DNA of 38,892 nt from Stenotrophomonas sepilia. Its GTDB lineage: Bacteria; Pseudomonadota; Gammaproteobacteria; Xanthomonadales; Xanthomonadaceae. The notes under the pieces are model-generated. The model saw only the letters and a list, made by a program, of their open reading frames with translations. It made no database searches and had not been told where the DNA came from. Shown here one piece after another: positions 15,830 through 24,437 of this stretch; positions within the stretch are counted from its first letter, which is position 1, and each line of letters begins with the position of its first letter. The position numbers and the translations under genes were made by a program. Location: contig NZ_LXXZ01000094.1 in NCBI RefSeq assembly GCF_003244875.1, forward strand, positions 1 through 38,892, in the 5' to 3' direction.

Positions 15830-16522
15830 ATGCGTGTAGTTCCCAGTCTGTTGGCAGCGTCCCTGGGGTTGGTCCTGGCCGCGTGCCAGCCGGCCCAGGC
15901 ACCCGCGGCGGGCAGCAATGACGCCTCGCCTGCCACGCTGCAGCCGAGCGCCAACACGGAAGGTGGCAGCGAGACCGCCTACCAGTGTGGTGATCTGAGT
16001 GTGGGCGCGACCTTCAATGGCGAGGATGCTGCCACGCTGGTGATCGGCGAGCGTCGCTTCGCCATGACCTCCGAGCGCGCGGCATCCGGCGCCAAGTACA
16101 GCGATGGCCTTGGCAACAGCTTCTGGACCAAGGGCAGCGATGATGGCCTGCTGAGCCTGAAGGGCGAGCCGGATCGCGAGTGCCATGCGGTGGAAGCCAC
16201 CGAAGGCGATGGCAGCGCCGGCAATGCCGCGTTCCGTGCCACCGGCAATGAACCTGGATGGCTAGCAGTCGTCGATGGCGATATGCCGGGCCTGCAGGTG
16301 GAAGTTGACTACGGCGAGCGCCGCTTTGACGTGGCCAGGCCCACCCAGGGCGCTGATGGATGGAGCGGCAAGGCGTCCGACGGCACCGACGTCAAGCTCA
16401 GCTTCCAGCGCACCACCTGCCAGGATGACATGAGCGGCGAGGCATTCGAGGCCAAGGCGATGCTGACTGTCGGTACCCGCCAGTACCATGGCTGCGGCAA
16501 CTTCGGTGCGAAACAGCCGTAA
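15830..16522 (+). CDS. Lipoprotein: MliC-like lysozyme inhibitor domain plus COG3650-like domain
   Basis: This 230-residue lipoprotein has a clear lipobox LAAC with C19. A Pro/Ala/Ser-rich spacer leads to an MliC-type domain (about 49-122) with YQCGD, ATLVIGERRFAM, SGAKYSDG and FWTKG; C53 and C118 probably form the family disulfide. In this family the SGxxY loop enters the active site of c-type lysozyme. The second half (about 133-226) carries FRATGNEPGW, a central beta region and CQDDMSGEAF...QYHGCG with C197 and C222, which resembles COG3650/YbaY-like lipoprotein domains. The start is supported by AAGGAG 8 bases upstream. Expected location is the outer membrane facing the periplasm, protecting peptidoglycan. 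A SMAG pair follows. Confidence 0.82.
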   Translation: MRVVPSLLAASLGLVLAACQPAQAPAAGSNDASPATLQPSANTEGGSETAYQCGDLSVGATFNGEDAATLVIGERRFAMTSERAASGAKYSDGLGNSFWTKGSDDGLLSLKGEPDRECHAVEATEGDGSAGNAAFRATGNEPGWLAVVDGDMPGLQVEVDYGERRFDVARPTQGADGWSGKASDGTDVKLSFQRTTCQDDMSGEAFEAKAMLTVGTRQYHGCGNFGAKQP

Positions 16523-16529
16523 GTTTCCT

Positions 16530-16600
16530 GTAGAGCCGAGCCCACGCTCGGCTGCAGCACCTGTCCAACCCACCGCAGCCGAGCGCGGGCTCGGCTCTAC
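16530..16600. repeat. SMAG-type repeat pair
   Basis: GTAGAGCCGAGCCCACGCTCGGCTGC begins at 16530 and an inverted copy ends in GGCTCGGCTCTAC at 16600. It is the same subtype as the pairs at 4038 and 37906. It lies between convergent genes and probably serves both as a 3' end. Confidence 0.85.
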
Positions 16601-16627
16601 ACAACTGCTGTCAGCGATGCGCCGCTT

Positions 16628-16657
16628 GCTGCCTGCGGCGAACTTGCCGCAGGCAGC
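16628..16657 (-). terminator. 12-bp hairpin downstream of efpL
   Basis: GCTGCCTGCGGC (16628-16639) and GCCGCAGGCAGC (16646-16657) form a perfect stem with a GAACTT loop, 28 bases past the efpL stop. No T tract follows on the minus strand, so it is a terminator-like hairpin rather than a proven intrinsic terminator. Confidence 0.5.
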
Positions 16658-16684
16658 GATCGGCAGACGATCGGCGCAGGGTGC

Positions 16685-17251
16685 TTAGTCGGCACGGCCG
16701 GCGAATTCGCCGGTGGCGGTGTTCACCAGCACGCGCTCGCCGTTGACGATGTACTCCGGCACCATGATCTCGATGCCGGTGTTGAGCTTGGCCGGCTTCG
16801 GGCGCTTGGTGGCGGTGCCACCCTTCAGTTCCGGCGGCGTCTCGATCACTTCCAGCACCACGGAGGCCGGCAGCTGGATCGCCACCGGCTGCTCGTCGAT
16901 CACCTGCACGTAGATGCCGGTCAGGCCGTCGGTGATGTAACCGGCGTCGTCGCCGATCACGTCCGCGTCCAGGGTGTACGGGGTGTAGTCCTCGTCATCG
17001 AGGAACACGAAGGCATCGCCGTCCTTGTACGAATAGGTGGACTGGCGGCGCAGCAGTTCGACCTCGACCAGGTTGTCGTCGGCATCGAAGCTGGCGTCGA
17101 GCTTGTTGCCGCCCGGCACGCTGTACATGATGAAGCGGAAGCGGACGTTGCCGCCGCGACCCTGCGGCGAGCTGCGCTCGATGTCGCGGATCTGGTACAC
17201 GCCGTTGTTGTACTCGACGACGTTGCCCTTCTTGATGTCGTTGGCTTTCAT
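16685..17251 (-). CDS. efpL: Elongation factor P-like protein EfpL (YeiP)
   Basis: This 188-residue cytoplasmic translation factor has the three-domain EF-P fold: KOW-like domain I (1-65), then two OB domains with a conserved end ([26 protein letters not shown]). The loop that in EF-P carries the modified lysine reads SSPQGRGG with R32 at the tip, which separates the YeiP/EfpL branch from true EF-P. EF-P family proteins relieve ribosome stalling at proline-rich sequences, and EfpL is a paralogue with related activity. Length matches the E. coli protein closely. It appears to be a single-gene unit, convergent with the lipoprotein gene and ending at a 12-bp hairpin. Confidence 0.94.
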   Translation of the reverse strand: MKANDIKKGNVVEYNNGVYQIRDIERSSPQGRGGNVRFRFIMYSVPGGNKLDASFDADDNLVEVELLRRQSTYSYKDGDAFVFLDDEDYTPYTLDADVIGDDAGYITDGLTGIYVQVIDEQPVAIQLPASVVLEVIETPPELKGGTATKRPKPAKLNTGIEIMVPEYIVNGERVLVNTATGEFAGRAD

Positions 17252-17299
17252 GGTGATCTAGGTCGTTGGGGGAGGGCGCCGTCCCGGCGCCCGGGGGAA

Positions 17300-18070
17300 T
17301 CACTTCGGAGCGAGGCGGGTAGCGCCGTCCAGGCGGATGGTCTCGCCGTTGAGGTAGGTGTTGCCAAGGATGAAGCCGACCAGGCTGGCGAAGTCTTCCG
17401 GCTTGCCCAGGCGCGACGGGAACGGGATCGAGGCGGCCAGCGACTGCTGCACGGCTTCGGGCATGCCATCGACCATCGGCGTCCAGAACACGCCCGGGGC
17501 GATGGTATTGACGCGGATCCCGAAGCGCGACAGTTCGCGTGCCATCGGCAGCGTCATCGACACCACGCCGCCCTTGCTGGCGGCATACGCGGCCTGGCCG
17601 ATCTGGCCTTCATAGGCGGCGATGCTGGCGGTGTTGATGATCACCCCGCGCTCGCCATCGATGCCGGCCTCGTTGTGCTGCATGCGGTTGGCCGCGGCCT
17701 TGGCGACATTGAAGCTGCCGACCAGATTGACCATCACCGTGCCCTGGAAGCCGGCCAGCGGCATCGGGCCGTCCTTGCCCAGCACGCGGCCGGCGCCGAG
17801 GATGCCGGCGCAGTTCATTGCCACGTTCAGGCCGCCGAGGAAATCGTGGGCCTGGTCGATGGCCGCAGCCACGGCGGCCTCATCGCTGACGTTGACGTTG
17901 AAATAGCGGGCGTTGTCGGCACCCAGCCCGGCAACGGCGGTCGCACCCTTGTCGTCGTTGAGATCGAACAGGGCCACCTTGCCGCCCTGGGCGACGAGGT
18001 GCTGGGCCACGGCCAGGCCGAGGCCGGAGACGCCACCAGTGATCACGGCACGTACGGAAGACAGCTGCAT
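17300..18070 (-). CDS. SDR-family dehydrogenase, 3-hydroxyacyl-CoA dehydrogenase type-2-like
   Basis: This 256-residue short-chain dehydrogenase has TGGVSGLG (11-18) for the nucleotide, D36 (LFDLND) favouring NAD over NADP, the NCAG motif, and the catalytic S149, Y162, K166. The pattern, including the insert NRMQHNEAGIDGERGVIINTASIAAYEGQIGQAAYAASKGG, is that of HSD17B10-type enzymes, which oxidise 3-hydroxyacyl-CoAs such as 2-methyl-3-hydroxybutyryl-CoA from isoleucine. AGGA sits 8 bases before the ATG. It follows leucine-degradation genes on the same strand, so a branched-chain role is likely. A 13-bp hairpin separates it from the HMG-CoA lyase gene, suggesting it can be expressed on its own. 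Confidence 0.88.
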   Translation of the reverse strand: MQLSSVRAVITGGVSGLGLAVAQHLVAQGGKVALFDLNDDKGATAVAGLGADNARYFNVNVSDEAAVAAAIDQAHDFLGGLNVAMNCAGILGAGRVLGKDGPMPLAGFQGTVMVNLVGSFNVAKAAANRMQHNEAGIDGERGVIINTASIAAYEGQIGQAAYAASKGGVVSMTLPMARELSRFGIRVNTIAPGVFWTPMVDGMPEAVQQSLAASIPFPSRLGKPEDFASLVGFILGNTYLNGETIRLDGATRLAPK

Positions 18071-18132
18071 TGAACGGTCCTGCAGGTTCGAGAACCGCCG
18101 ATTCTAACGGAAGCCGCGACCGTCGCTGTTGT

Positions 18133-18165
18133 GCACTGCGCCGCCGCAGCAGGGCGGCGCAGTGC
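18133..18165 (-). terminator. 13-bp hairpin after the HMG-CoA lyase gene
   Basis: GCACTGCGCCGCC (18133-18145) and GGCGGCGCAGTGC (18153-18165) are perfectly complementary around a 7-base loop, 6 bases after the lyase stop codon. No T tract follows on the minus strand. It could terminate or attenuate transcription before the SDR gene. Confidence 0.55.
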
Positions 18166-18170
18166 GGCGG

Positions 18171-19067
18171 TCAACCTGCGGCGGCCAGCGCCTGCCCGGT
18201 GCGGCTGGCGGTGGCGCGACCGAGCAGGCCGGCCAGCCAGCGGCCGGTCTCGGCCAGTGCCGGCAGGTCCACGCCGCTGTCCAGGCCCAGGCCCTGCAGC
18301 AGGTAGACCACGTCTTCGCTGGCCACATTGCCGCTGGCGCCCTTCGCATACGGGCAGCCACCGGCGCCGGAGACGGCACTGTCGACCACGCGCACGCCTT
18401 CTTCCAGGCAGGTGGCGATGTTGGCGATGGCCTGGCCGTAGGTGTCGTGGAAGTGCACGGCCAGTGCCGTCATCGGAATCTCGGCCGCCACCGCCTGCAG
18501 CATCGCCCGTGCCTTGCGCGGGGTGCCGACGCCGATGGTGTCGCCCAGCGAGATTTCGTAACAGCCCATCTGGTGCAGCGCGCGCGCCACGCGCACCACG
18601 TCGGCCAGCGGCACCTCGCCCTGGTAGGGGCAGCCGAGCACGGTGGAGACGTAGCCGCGCACGCGCACGCCATCGGCGGCGGCGCGGCGCAGGATGGGCT
18701 CGAACCGGGCGAGCGACTCGTCGATGCCGGCATTGGTATTGGTGCGGTTGAACGCCTCGGACGCGGCAGTGAACACCGCCACCTCCTCGACGCCGACCGC
18801 ACGGGCGCGGTCGTAGCCCTGTTCGTTCGGTACCAGCACCGGGTAGTGGACACCCGGCCTGCGCTGGATGCCGGCATAGACCTCGGCGGCGTCGGCCAGT
18901 TGCGGGATCCACTTCGGGCTGACGAAGCTGGTCGCCTCGATGCTGCGCAGGCCGGTGGCCGACAGGCGGTTGATCAGTTCGATCTTGTCGGCGGTGGACA
19001 CCGACTGCTTTTCGTTCTGCAGGCCGTCACGCGGGCCGACCTCGACGATGCGGACGTAATCGCTCAT
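18171..19067 (-). CDS. liuE: Hydroxymethylglutaryl-CoA lyase
   Basis: This enzyme splits HMG-CoA into acetyl-CoA and acetoacetate, the last step of leucine degradation. The 298-residue protein opens with EVGPRDGLQNEK, which supplies the metal and substrate residues. It has the divalent-metal histidines in VHFHDTYGQ (H205, H207) and the active-site cysteine C238 in the signature SGAGGCPYAKGASGN. The start ATG at 19067 overlaps the stop of the upstream VOC gene as ATGA, so translation is coupled. The open frame runs to 19163, but that extension overlaps the VOC gene and is not family-like. It lies with methylglutaconyl-CoA hydratase in one operon. Confidence 0.94.
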   Translation of the reverse strand: MSDYVRIVEVGPRDGLQNEKQSVSTADKIELINRLSATGLRSIEATSFVSPKWIPQLADAAEVYAGIQRRPGVHYPVLVPNEQGYDRARAVGVEEVAVFTAASEAFNRTNTNAGIDESLARFEPILRRAAADGVRVRGYVSTVLGCPYQGEVPLADVVRVARALHQMGCYEISLGDTIGVGTPRKARAMLQAVAAEIPMTALAVHFHDTYGQAIANIATCLEEGVRVVDSAVSGAGGCPYAKGASGNVASEDVVYLLQGLGLDSGVDLPALAETGRWLAGLLGRATASRTGQALAAAG

Positions 19068-19465
19068 GCGGCTGCCCCATCGGCGGGGCGGTGGCAGACC
19101 GCTTCGATGTTGTTGCCGTCCGGGTCGAGCACGAAGGCCGCGTAGTAATCCGGGTGATACCACGGGCGCAGGCCCGGCGCGCCGTTGTCGCGGCCGCCGG
19201 CGGCGAGCGCGGCGGCATGGAAGGCATCCACCTGCGCACGGCTGGCGCAGGCGAAGGCCACGTGTACGCCGTGACTGGCGGTGCCGCCATTGCCGAGCCA
19301 GAAGAACGGCTTGCCGTCGCTGCCGAAGCCGACGTGGTCGTGGTCGCCGGTCTGTTCGGCGGTCACTTCCATCACCACGCCGATCTGCAGCGGCGCCAGT
19401 GCCTGCAGGAAGAAGGTCCTGCTGCGCGCCAGGTCGGCGCTGGTCAAACCAAGATGATCGAGCAT
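19064..19465 (-). CDS. VOC-family (glyoxalase/bleomycin resistance fold) protein
   Basis: This 133-residue protein has the paired beta-alpha-beta-beta-beta modules of the vicinal oxygen chelate superfamily. Likely metal-ligand positions are H4 (MLDHLGL), His in GVHVAFA and Glu in the end motif DPDGNNIEAV. Members include glyoxalases, epimerases, dioxygenases and antibiotic-binding proteins; the reaction here is unknown. It sits 2 bases after the enoyl-CoA hydratase stop and overlaps the lyase start by ATGA, so it belongs firmly to the leucine operon. A role with an acyl-CoA or aldehyde intermediate is a guess from context. Confidence 0.85.
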   Translation of the reverse strand: MLDHLGLTSADLARSRTFFLQALAPLQIGVVMEVTAEQTGDHDHVGFGSDGKPFFWLGNGGTASHGVHVAFACASRAQVDAFHAAALAAGGRDNGAPGLRPWYHPDYYAAFVLDPDGNNIEAVCHRPADGAAA

Positions 19466-19467
19466 GT

Positions 19468-20256
19468 TCAGGCTTCCGTGACCCAGTGGGGGGCGCGCTT
19501 GTCGAGGAAGGCGCCCAGGCCTTCCTGGCCCTCGGCGGAGACCCGCAGGCGCGCGATCAGGGCCGCATTATCGCGATCCAGTGCGTCGCGGTCATGGCTG
19601 TCGCGGACCTGCCGCACCAGCTGCTTGGCGGTGGACGAGGCGATCGGGCCGGCCTTGTCGAGCAGGGCCAGCTGGCGTTCCAGCGCCTCGTCCAGGCGCT
19701 CGGGTTCGACCAGTTGATGGACCAGGCCGATGCGCAGCGCGGTGTCGGCATCGAAGTGCTCGCCGGTGGCGAACCAGCGACGGGCCTGGCGCGGGCCGAT
19801 GGCCTCGATCACGTAGGGCGAGATGACGGCGGGCAGCAGGCCCAGGCGGCTTTCGGTCAGGCCGAAGCGGGCCGCGGTGCTGGCGATGGCAATGTCGCAG
19901 CAGGCAACCAGGCCGACGCCGCCACCGAAGGCCGCGCCGTGGACCCGGGCCAGGGTCGGCTTGGGCAGCTCGTCCAGGGTGCGCATCAGCCGCGCCAGGG
20001 CAAGCGAGTCCTCGCGGTTGTCGGCCTCGCTGGCCGCGGCCATGCCACGCATCCACTGCATGTCGGCACCGGCCGAGAAGGAAGCGCCGTGACCGGCGAC
20101 CACCACGGCCCGGACCGAATCATCGCCGCCGGCGGCTTCCAGTGCGGCAGTCAGCCGGGCGATCAGGCTGGCGTCAAAGGCGTTGTGCAGCTCCGGCCGG
20201 TTCAGCCAGAGGGTGAGGACAGCGCCACGGCGCTCGATCTGCAAAGCATCGTTCAT
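19468..20256 (-). CDS. liuC: Enoyl-CoA hydratase, methylglutaconyl-CoA hydratase type
   Basis: This is a 262-residue crotonase. The oxyanion-hole segments are SFSAGADMQWM (about 59-69) and HGAAFGGGVGLVACCDIAIA (about 107-126), and the acid/base glutamate lies in FGLTESRLGLLPA. FSAGADMQWM and LNRPELHNAFD are the pattern of LiuC-like hydratases that convert 3-methylglutaconyl-CoA to HMG-CoA. Its operon partner HMG-CoA lyase takes the next step, which supports this assignment over a generic enoyl-CoA hydratase. It is the first gene of the liuC-VOC-liuE group. The acyl-CoA dehydrogenase and methylcrotonyl-CoA carboxylase genes of the pathway are not in the window. Confidence 0.88.
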   Translation of the reverse strand: MNDALQIERRGAVLTLWLNRPELHNAFDASLIARLTAALEAAGGDDSVRAVVVAGHGASFSAGADMQWMRGMAAASEADNREDSLALARLMRTLDELPKPTLARVHGAAFGGGVGLVACCDIAIASTAARFGLTESRLGLLPAVISPYVIEAIGPRQARRWFATGEHFDADTALRIGLVHQLVEPERLDEALERQLALLDKAGPIASSTAKQLVRQVRDSHDRDALDRDNAALIARLRVSAEGQEGLGAFLDKRAPHWVTEA

Positions 20257-20274
20257 GGGATTCCAGGGTCACTC

Positions 20275-20290
20275 CATACCTGTATGGATC
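20275..20290. promoter_or_regulatory. 16-bp palindrome upstream of liuC (candidate operator)
   Basis: TCCATACCTGTATGGA has perfect 7-base arms around a 2-base centre, 18 bases upstream of the liuC start in the gap divergent from feoA. Its size and position fit a dimeric repressor site, for example of a TetR- or MerR-type regulator of branched-chain catabolism. No regulator is encoded nearby and the site was not matched to a known motif. Confidence 0.4.
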
Positions 20291-20335
20291 ATAGCGGGCC
20301 ATTGGTCATGGGCCATGACGCGACGCGGGAATGTT

Positions 20336-20354
20336 AGAATCGAGAACCATTTAC
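20336..20354 (+). promoter_or_regulatory. Weak candidate Fur box upstream of feoA
   Basis: AGAATCGAGAACCATTTAC matches the 19-bp Fur consensus at about 10 positions, 21 bases before the feoA start. The position is what iron repression of feoAB would need, but the match is poor and could be chance. Confidence 0.25.
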
Positions 20355-20375
20355 ATCCAGCAGAGAGCACGCTAG

Positions 20376-20626
20376 ATGACGCTGTCCGAACTGCCGCTGC
20401 ACACCTCGGCCGTGGTCGAGTCCGTGCAGGACCTGCATGCCAACGATGCCATTGCCCGCCGCCTGCGCGAGCTGGGTTTCGTGAATGGCGAGGAAGTACG
20501 CTTGGTGGCCAAGGGCCCGGTGGGGGGCGAGCCGCTGCTGGTGCAGGTCGGGTTCACCCGGTTCGCGCTGCGGATCAGTGAAGCCAAGCGCGTCGTGGTC
20601 GACGCCGTCAGTCAGGAACGACGCGC

Positions 20627-20630
<4 letters not shown>
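20376..20630 (+). CDS. feoA: Ferrous iron transport protein A
   Basis: This 84-residue cytoplasmic protein has the SH3-like FeoA fold: LHTSAVVESVQDL, then ARRLRELGFVNGEEVRLVAKGPVGGEPLLVQVGFTRFALRISEAKRVVV. The motif LRELGFVNGEEV is highly typical. FeoA supports ferrous iron import by FeoB at the inner membrane. The stop overlaps the feoB start as ATGA, showing translational coupling. A short upstream gap with a weak Fur-like site separates it from the divergent liuC gene. Confidence 0.95.
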
Positions 20631-22491
<1,861 letters not shown>

Positions 22492-22492
<1 letters not shown>

Positions 22493-22737
22493 TGGATACC
22501 GGGCTGCTGATCCAGTACCTGATCATCGCGGTGGCCGTGCTGGTCAGTGCCTGGGTGGTACTGAAGAAGCAGTTCCCGGGTACCGTGCGCACGCTGCGCG
22601 GGGCCTTGGCGCTGGCCCTGCTGAAGCCGGGTCGCGCGGCCTGGCTGCAGGCGCTGGGGCGGAAGATCGCGCCGCCGGCCAGCGGTGGTGGCGGTGCCTG
22701 TGGGGGGTGCGACAGCTGCGGGCCGACCAAGAAGTAG
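22492..22737 (+). CDS. Small FeoB-associated membrane protein with Cys-rich tail (DUF6587-like)
   Basis: This 81-residue protein has one N-terminal membrane helix (LLIQYLIIAVAVLVSAWVVL), a basic middle part, and a Gly/Cys-rich end GGGACGGCDSCGPTKK. The start overlaps the feoB stop as TGATG, so it is produced with FeoB. It fills the place of FeoC or the FeoB-associated Cys-rich proteins in other bacteria. Four closely spaced cysteine/glycine turns (CGGCDSC) could bind iron or an iron-sulfur cluster. That function is inferred from position and composition only. Confidence 0.8.
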
Positions 22738-22804
22738 CGTCCAGCCATGCTCGACCGCGGCTGTCCGGAGGGTGCGAACTTTCGACCCGCACGCTTTCCA
22801 GGGT

Positions 22805-23266
22805 TCAGACCTCTCTGCGGATGATCGCGCGGAAGTTCCCGTCCTGATTCAATCGCCGCACCGATTCGCGGTTTCCATGGGCTGCTGCGAAACCCGCCAC
22901 GTCGGCCAGGGCATCGAGCAGCAGGGCCTTCAACGCGTCGCGGTTGCCGGCCTCCAGCAGATCTTCAAGGTCCTGCTGGATGAAGGTCCGGCGCAGGCCT
23001 GGCGTTTCTTCGATCCGCCAGTCGACATGGGGCGTGGGAATGCTGGAGCGGTACCGGAAAGCCGTTTCAAGATCGTCAGGTGCGAGGGGATACGCGAGCA
23101 GCTCTGGAAAGTAGAGTCCAGCATTCACATAGAAGCCCCGGCTTTCGCTGGCGCGCTGGTGATTAACGACAAGCAGGGCGGCATCCAGCAAGCGGTAGCG
23201 CGTGGTCGACGTCCCGGCATAACCGGTCTTCCTGGCGCATTTGCTGAAGACGGTCGAGGATTTCAT
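22805..23266 (-). CDS. Conserved hypothetical protein, possibly DUF4304-like
   Basis: This 153-residue soluble protein reads MKSSTVFSKCARKTGYAG...RYRLLDAALLVVNHQRASESRGFYVNAGLYFPELL, then PTPHVDWRIEE and a helical C-terminus. A short N-terminal helix, a strand with basic residues, and FYVNAGLYFPEL followed by a WRI motif resemble DUF4304 proteins, which have no known role. The frame is open to 23359, and that ATG is an alternative; neither start has a strong ribosome binding site. Local GC looks lower than in flanking genes, which can indicate transfer or relaxed selection. It lies convergent to the feo genes and divergent from dapB. I am moderately sure it is a real gene. Confidence 0.55.
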   Translation of the reverse strand: MKSSTVFSKCARKTGYAGTSTTRYRLLDAALLVVNHQRASESRGFYVNAGLYFPELLAYPLAPDDLETAFRYRSSIPTPHVDWRIEETPGLRRTFIQQDLEDLLEAGNRDALKALLLDALADVAGFAAAHGNRESVRRLNQDGNFRAIIRREV

Positions 23267-23409
23267 GGGTTTTGCCCGGGCTGAGGGAAGGGCCACAGAC
23301 TTGAAGGGGAGCGTTGCCGCGTCCAGTGGCAAACCCGTCACCGCAGGGGCAAGCAGCATCGCAGCGATGGCGCTTGCCGGAGCGGGCGTGCTGCCGCTAG
23401 CCTGCAGGC

Positions 23410-24129
23410 ATGAACCAGACTCCCCTGCGATTGCTCATTCACGGTGCCTCCGGGCGCATGGGCCAAGCCCTGCTGCGGCTGGCCGCCGAACATTCCGAAA
23501 CCCTGCAGATCGTGGCCGCCGTGACCGGTCGCGCGCCGGCCCAGCGCGTAGTCGACGGCGTGCCGTTCTTCGCGGCCAGCGAACTGCCCGGTGCGCCGGT
23601 GTTCGACGTGGCCATTGACTTCAGCCTGCCGGAGGGCTTCGACCCGCTGCTGGCGCTGTGCGTGGATCGCGGGGCAGGACTGGTGTCGGGTACCACCGGC
23701 ATTTCCAGCACGCAGCGCCAGGCGTTGGATGCGGCAGCGGCGAAGATCCCGCTGGTATGGGCCTCGAACTTCAGCCTGGGCGTGGCCGTACTGGACGAAC
23801 TGGTGGAGCGCGCGGCGCAGGCGCTGGCCGGCTGGGACTGCGACATCGTCGAATCGCACCACACCCAGAAGAAGGACGCGCCATCGGGCACTGCACTGAC
23901 CCTGGGCGCGGCCGCCCAGCGGGGTGGGGCGGAACCGCATTACGCCAGCCTGCGCGCCGGCGACATCGTCGGCGAGCACCTGGTGCAGTTCACCGGGCTG
24001 GGCGAGCGCATCGAGCTGGTACACCGGGCCACCAACCGCGACATCTTCGCCCGCGGCGCCCTGTTCGCCGCCCGCCAGCTGCAGGGCCGGGCCCCGGGCA
24101 GCTACCGGGTGCGGGACCTGCTGGCGTAA
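23410..24129 (+). CDS. dapB: 4-hydroxy-tetrahydrodipicolinate reductase
   Basis: DapB reduces 4-hydroxy-tetrahydrodipicolinate in the diaminopimelate/lysine pathway, which feeds peptidoglycan. The 239-residue protein starts with GASGRMG (12-18) for NAD(P)H. The substrate-binding core SHHTQKKDAPSGTA has H150/H151, K154/K155 and DAPSGT at 156-161. The loop SGTTGIS and the region ASNFSLGV are also conserved. It is shorter than the E. coli enzyme (273) but lacks no motif. It stands upstream of carA on the same strand, separated by a SMAG pair and a separate promoter, so it probably forms its own unit. Confidence 0.95.
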   Translation: MNQTPLRLLIHGASGRMGQALLRLAAEHSETLQIVAAVTGRAPAQRVVDGVPFFAASELPGAPVFDVAIDFSLPEGFDPLLALCVDRGAGLVSGTTGISSTQRQALDAAAAKIPLVWASNFSLGVAVLDELVERAAQALAGWDCDIVESHHTQKKDAPSGTALTLGAAAQRGGAEPHYASLRAGDIVGEHLVQFTGLGERIELVHRATNRDIFARGALFAARQLQGRAPGSYRVRDLLA

Positions 24130-24133
24130 GGCG

Positions 24134-24206
24134 GTAGTGCCGGCCGCTGGCCGGCAACCTTGGGTGACGGGAGCCAATGGGGTTGCCGGCCAGCGGCCGG
24201 CACTAC
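24134..24206. repeat. SMAG-type repeat pair (GCCGGCC subtype)
   Basis: GTAGTGCCGGCCGCTGGCCGGCAA begins at 24134 and the inverted copy ends GGCCGGCACTAC at 24206. The two arms can pair into one long stem. It follows the dapB stop by 4 bases and probably forms its 3' end. Confidence 0.88.
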
Positions 24207-24304
24207 CGGGTGGCGGGTGCCGCATACCCGGCCAGATCGAAATGAATGCGCAATCGCCTGTTCATGAAGCGCGATAACCGCTGGCGCGAGCGCCCCGGCA
24301 GCGC

Positions 24305-24310
24305 TACAAT
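24305..24310 (+). promoter_or_regulatory. Candidate -10 element of the carA promoter
   Basis: TACAAT is one base from the consensus TATAAT. The -35 region at the correct spacing (about 24282-24287) is weak. Transcription would start near 24317, giving a leader of about 120 bases before the carA start. Confidence 0.5.
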
Positions 24311-24334
24311 TCGCACTCGCCGAATCACGAAAGC

Positions 24335-24369
24335 CGGACCGGTCCCAGACCGTACGTCCGCGCTTTTTT
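24335..24369 (+). terminator. Intrinsic-terminator-like hairpin in the carA leader (candidate attenuator)
   Basis: CGGAC-CGGTC (24335-24344) pairs with GACCG-GTCCG (24348-24360, with a 3-base TAC bulge) around a CCA loop. CGC and then six T (24364-24369) follow. It lies between the likely promoter and the carA start, where it would cut transcription unless overridden. Pyrimidine genes in other bacteria are controlled by leader attenuation, so a similar role for carAB is plausible. No leader peptide or antiterminator stem was identified. Confidence 0.55.
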
Positions 24370-24437
24370 GCAACCGGATTTCCGTGAAGCGCAGGCGTGA
24401 CTTCGGCAGCCCCCTCGGTAGCCAAAGTGAGATTCCC

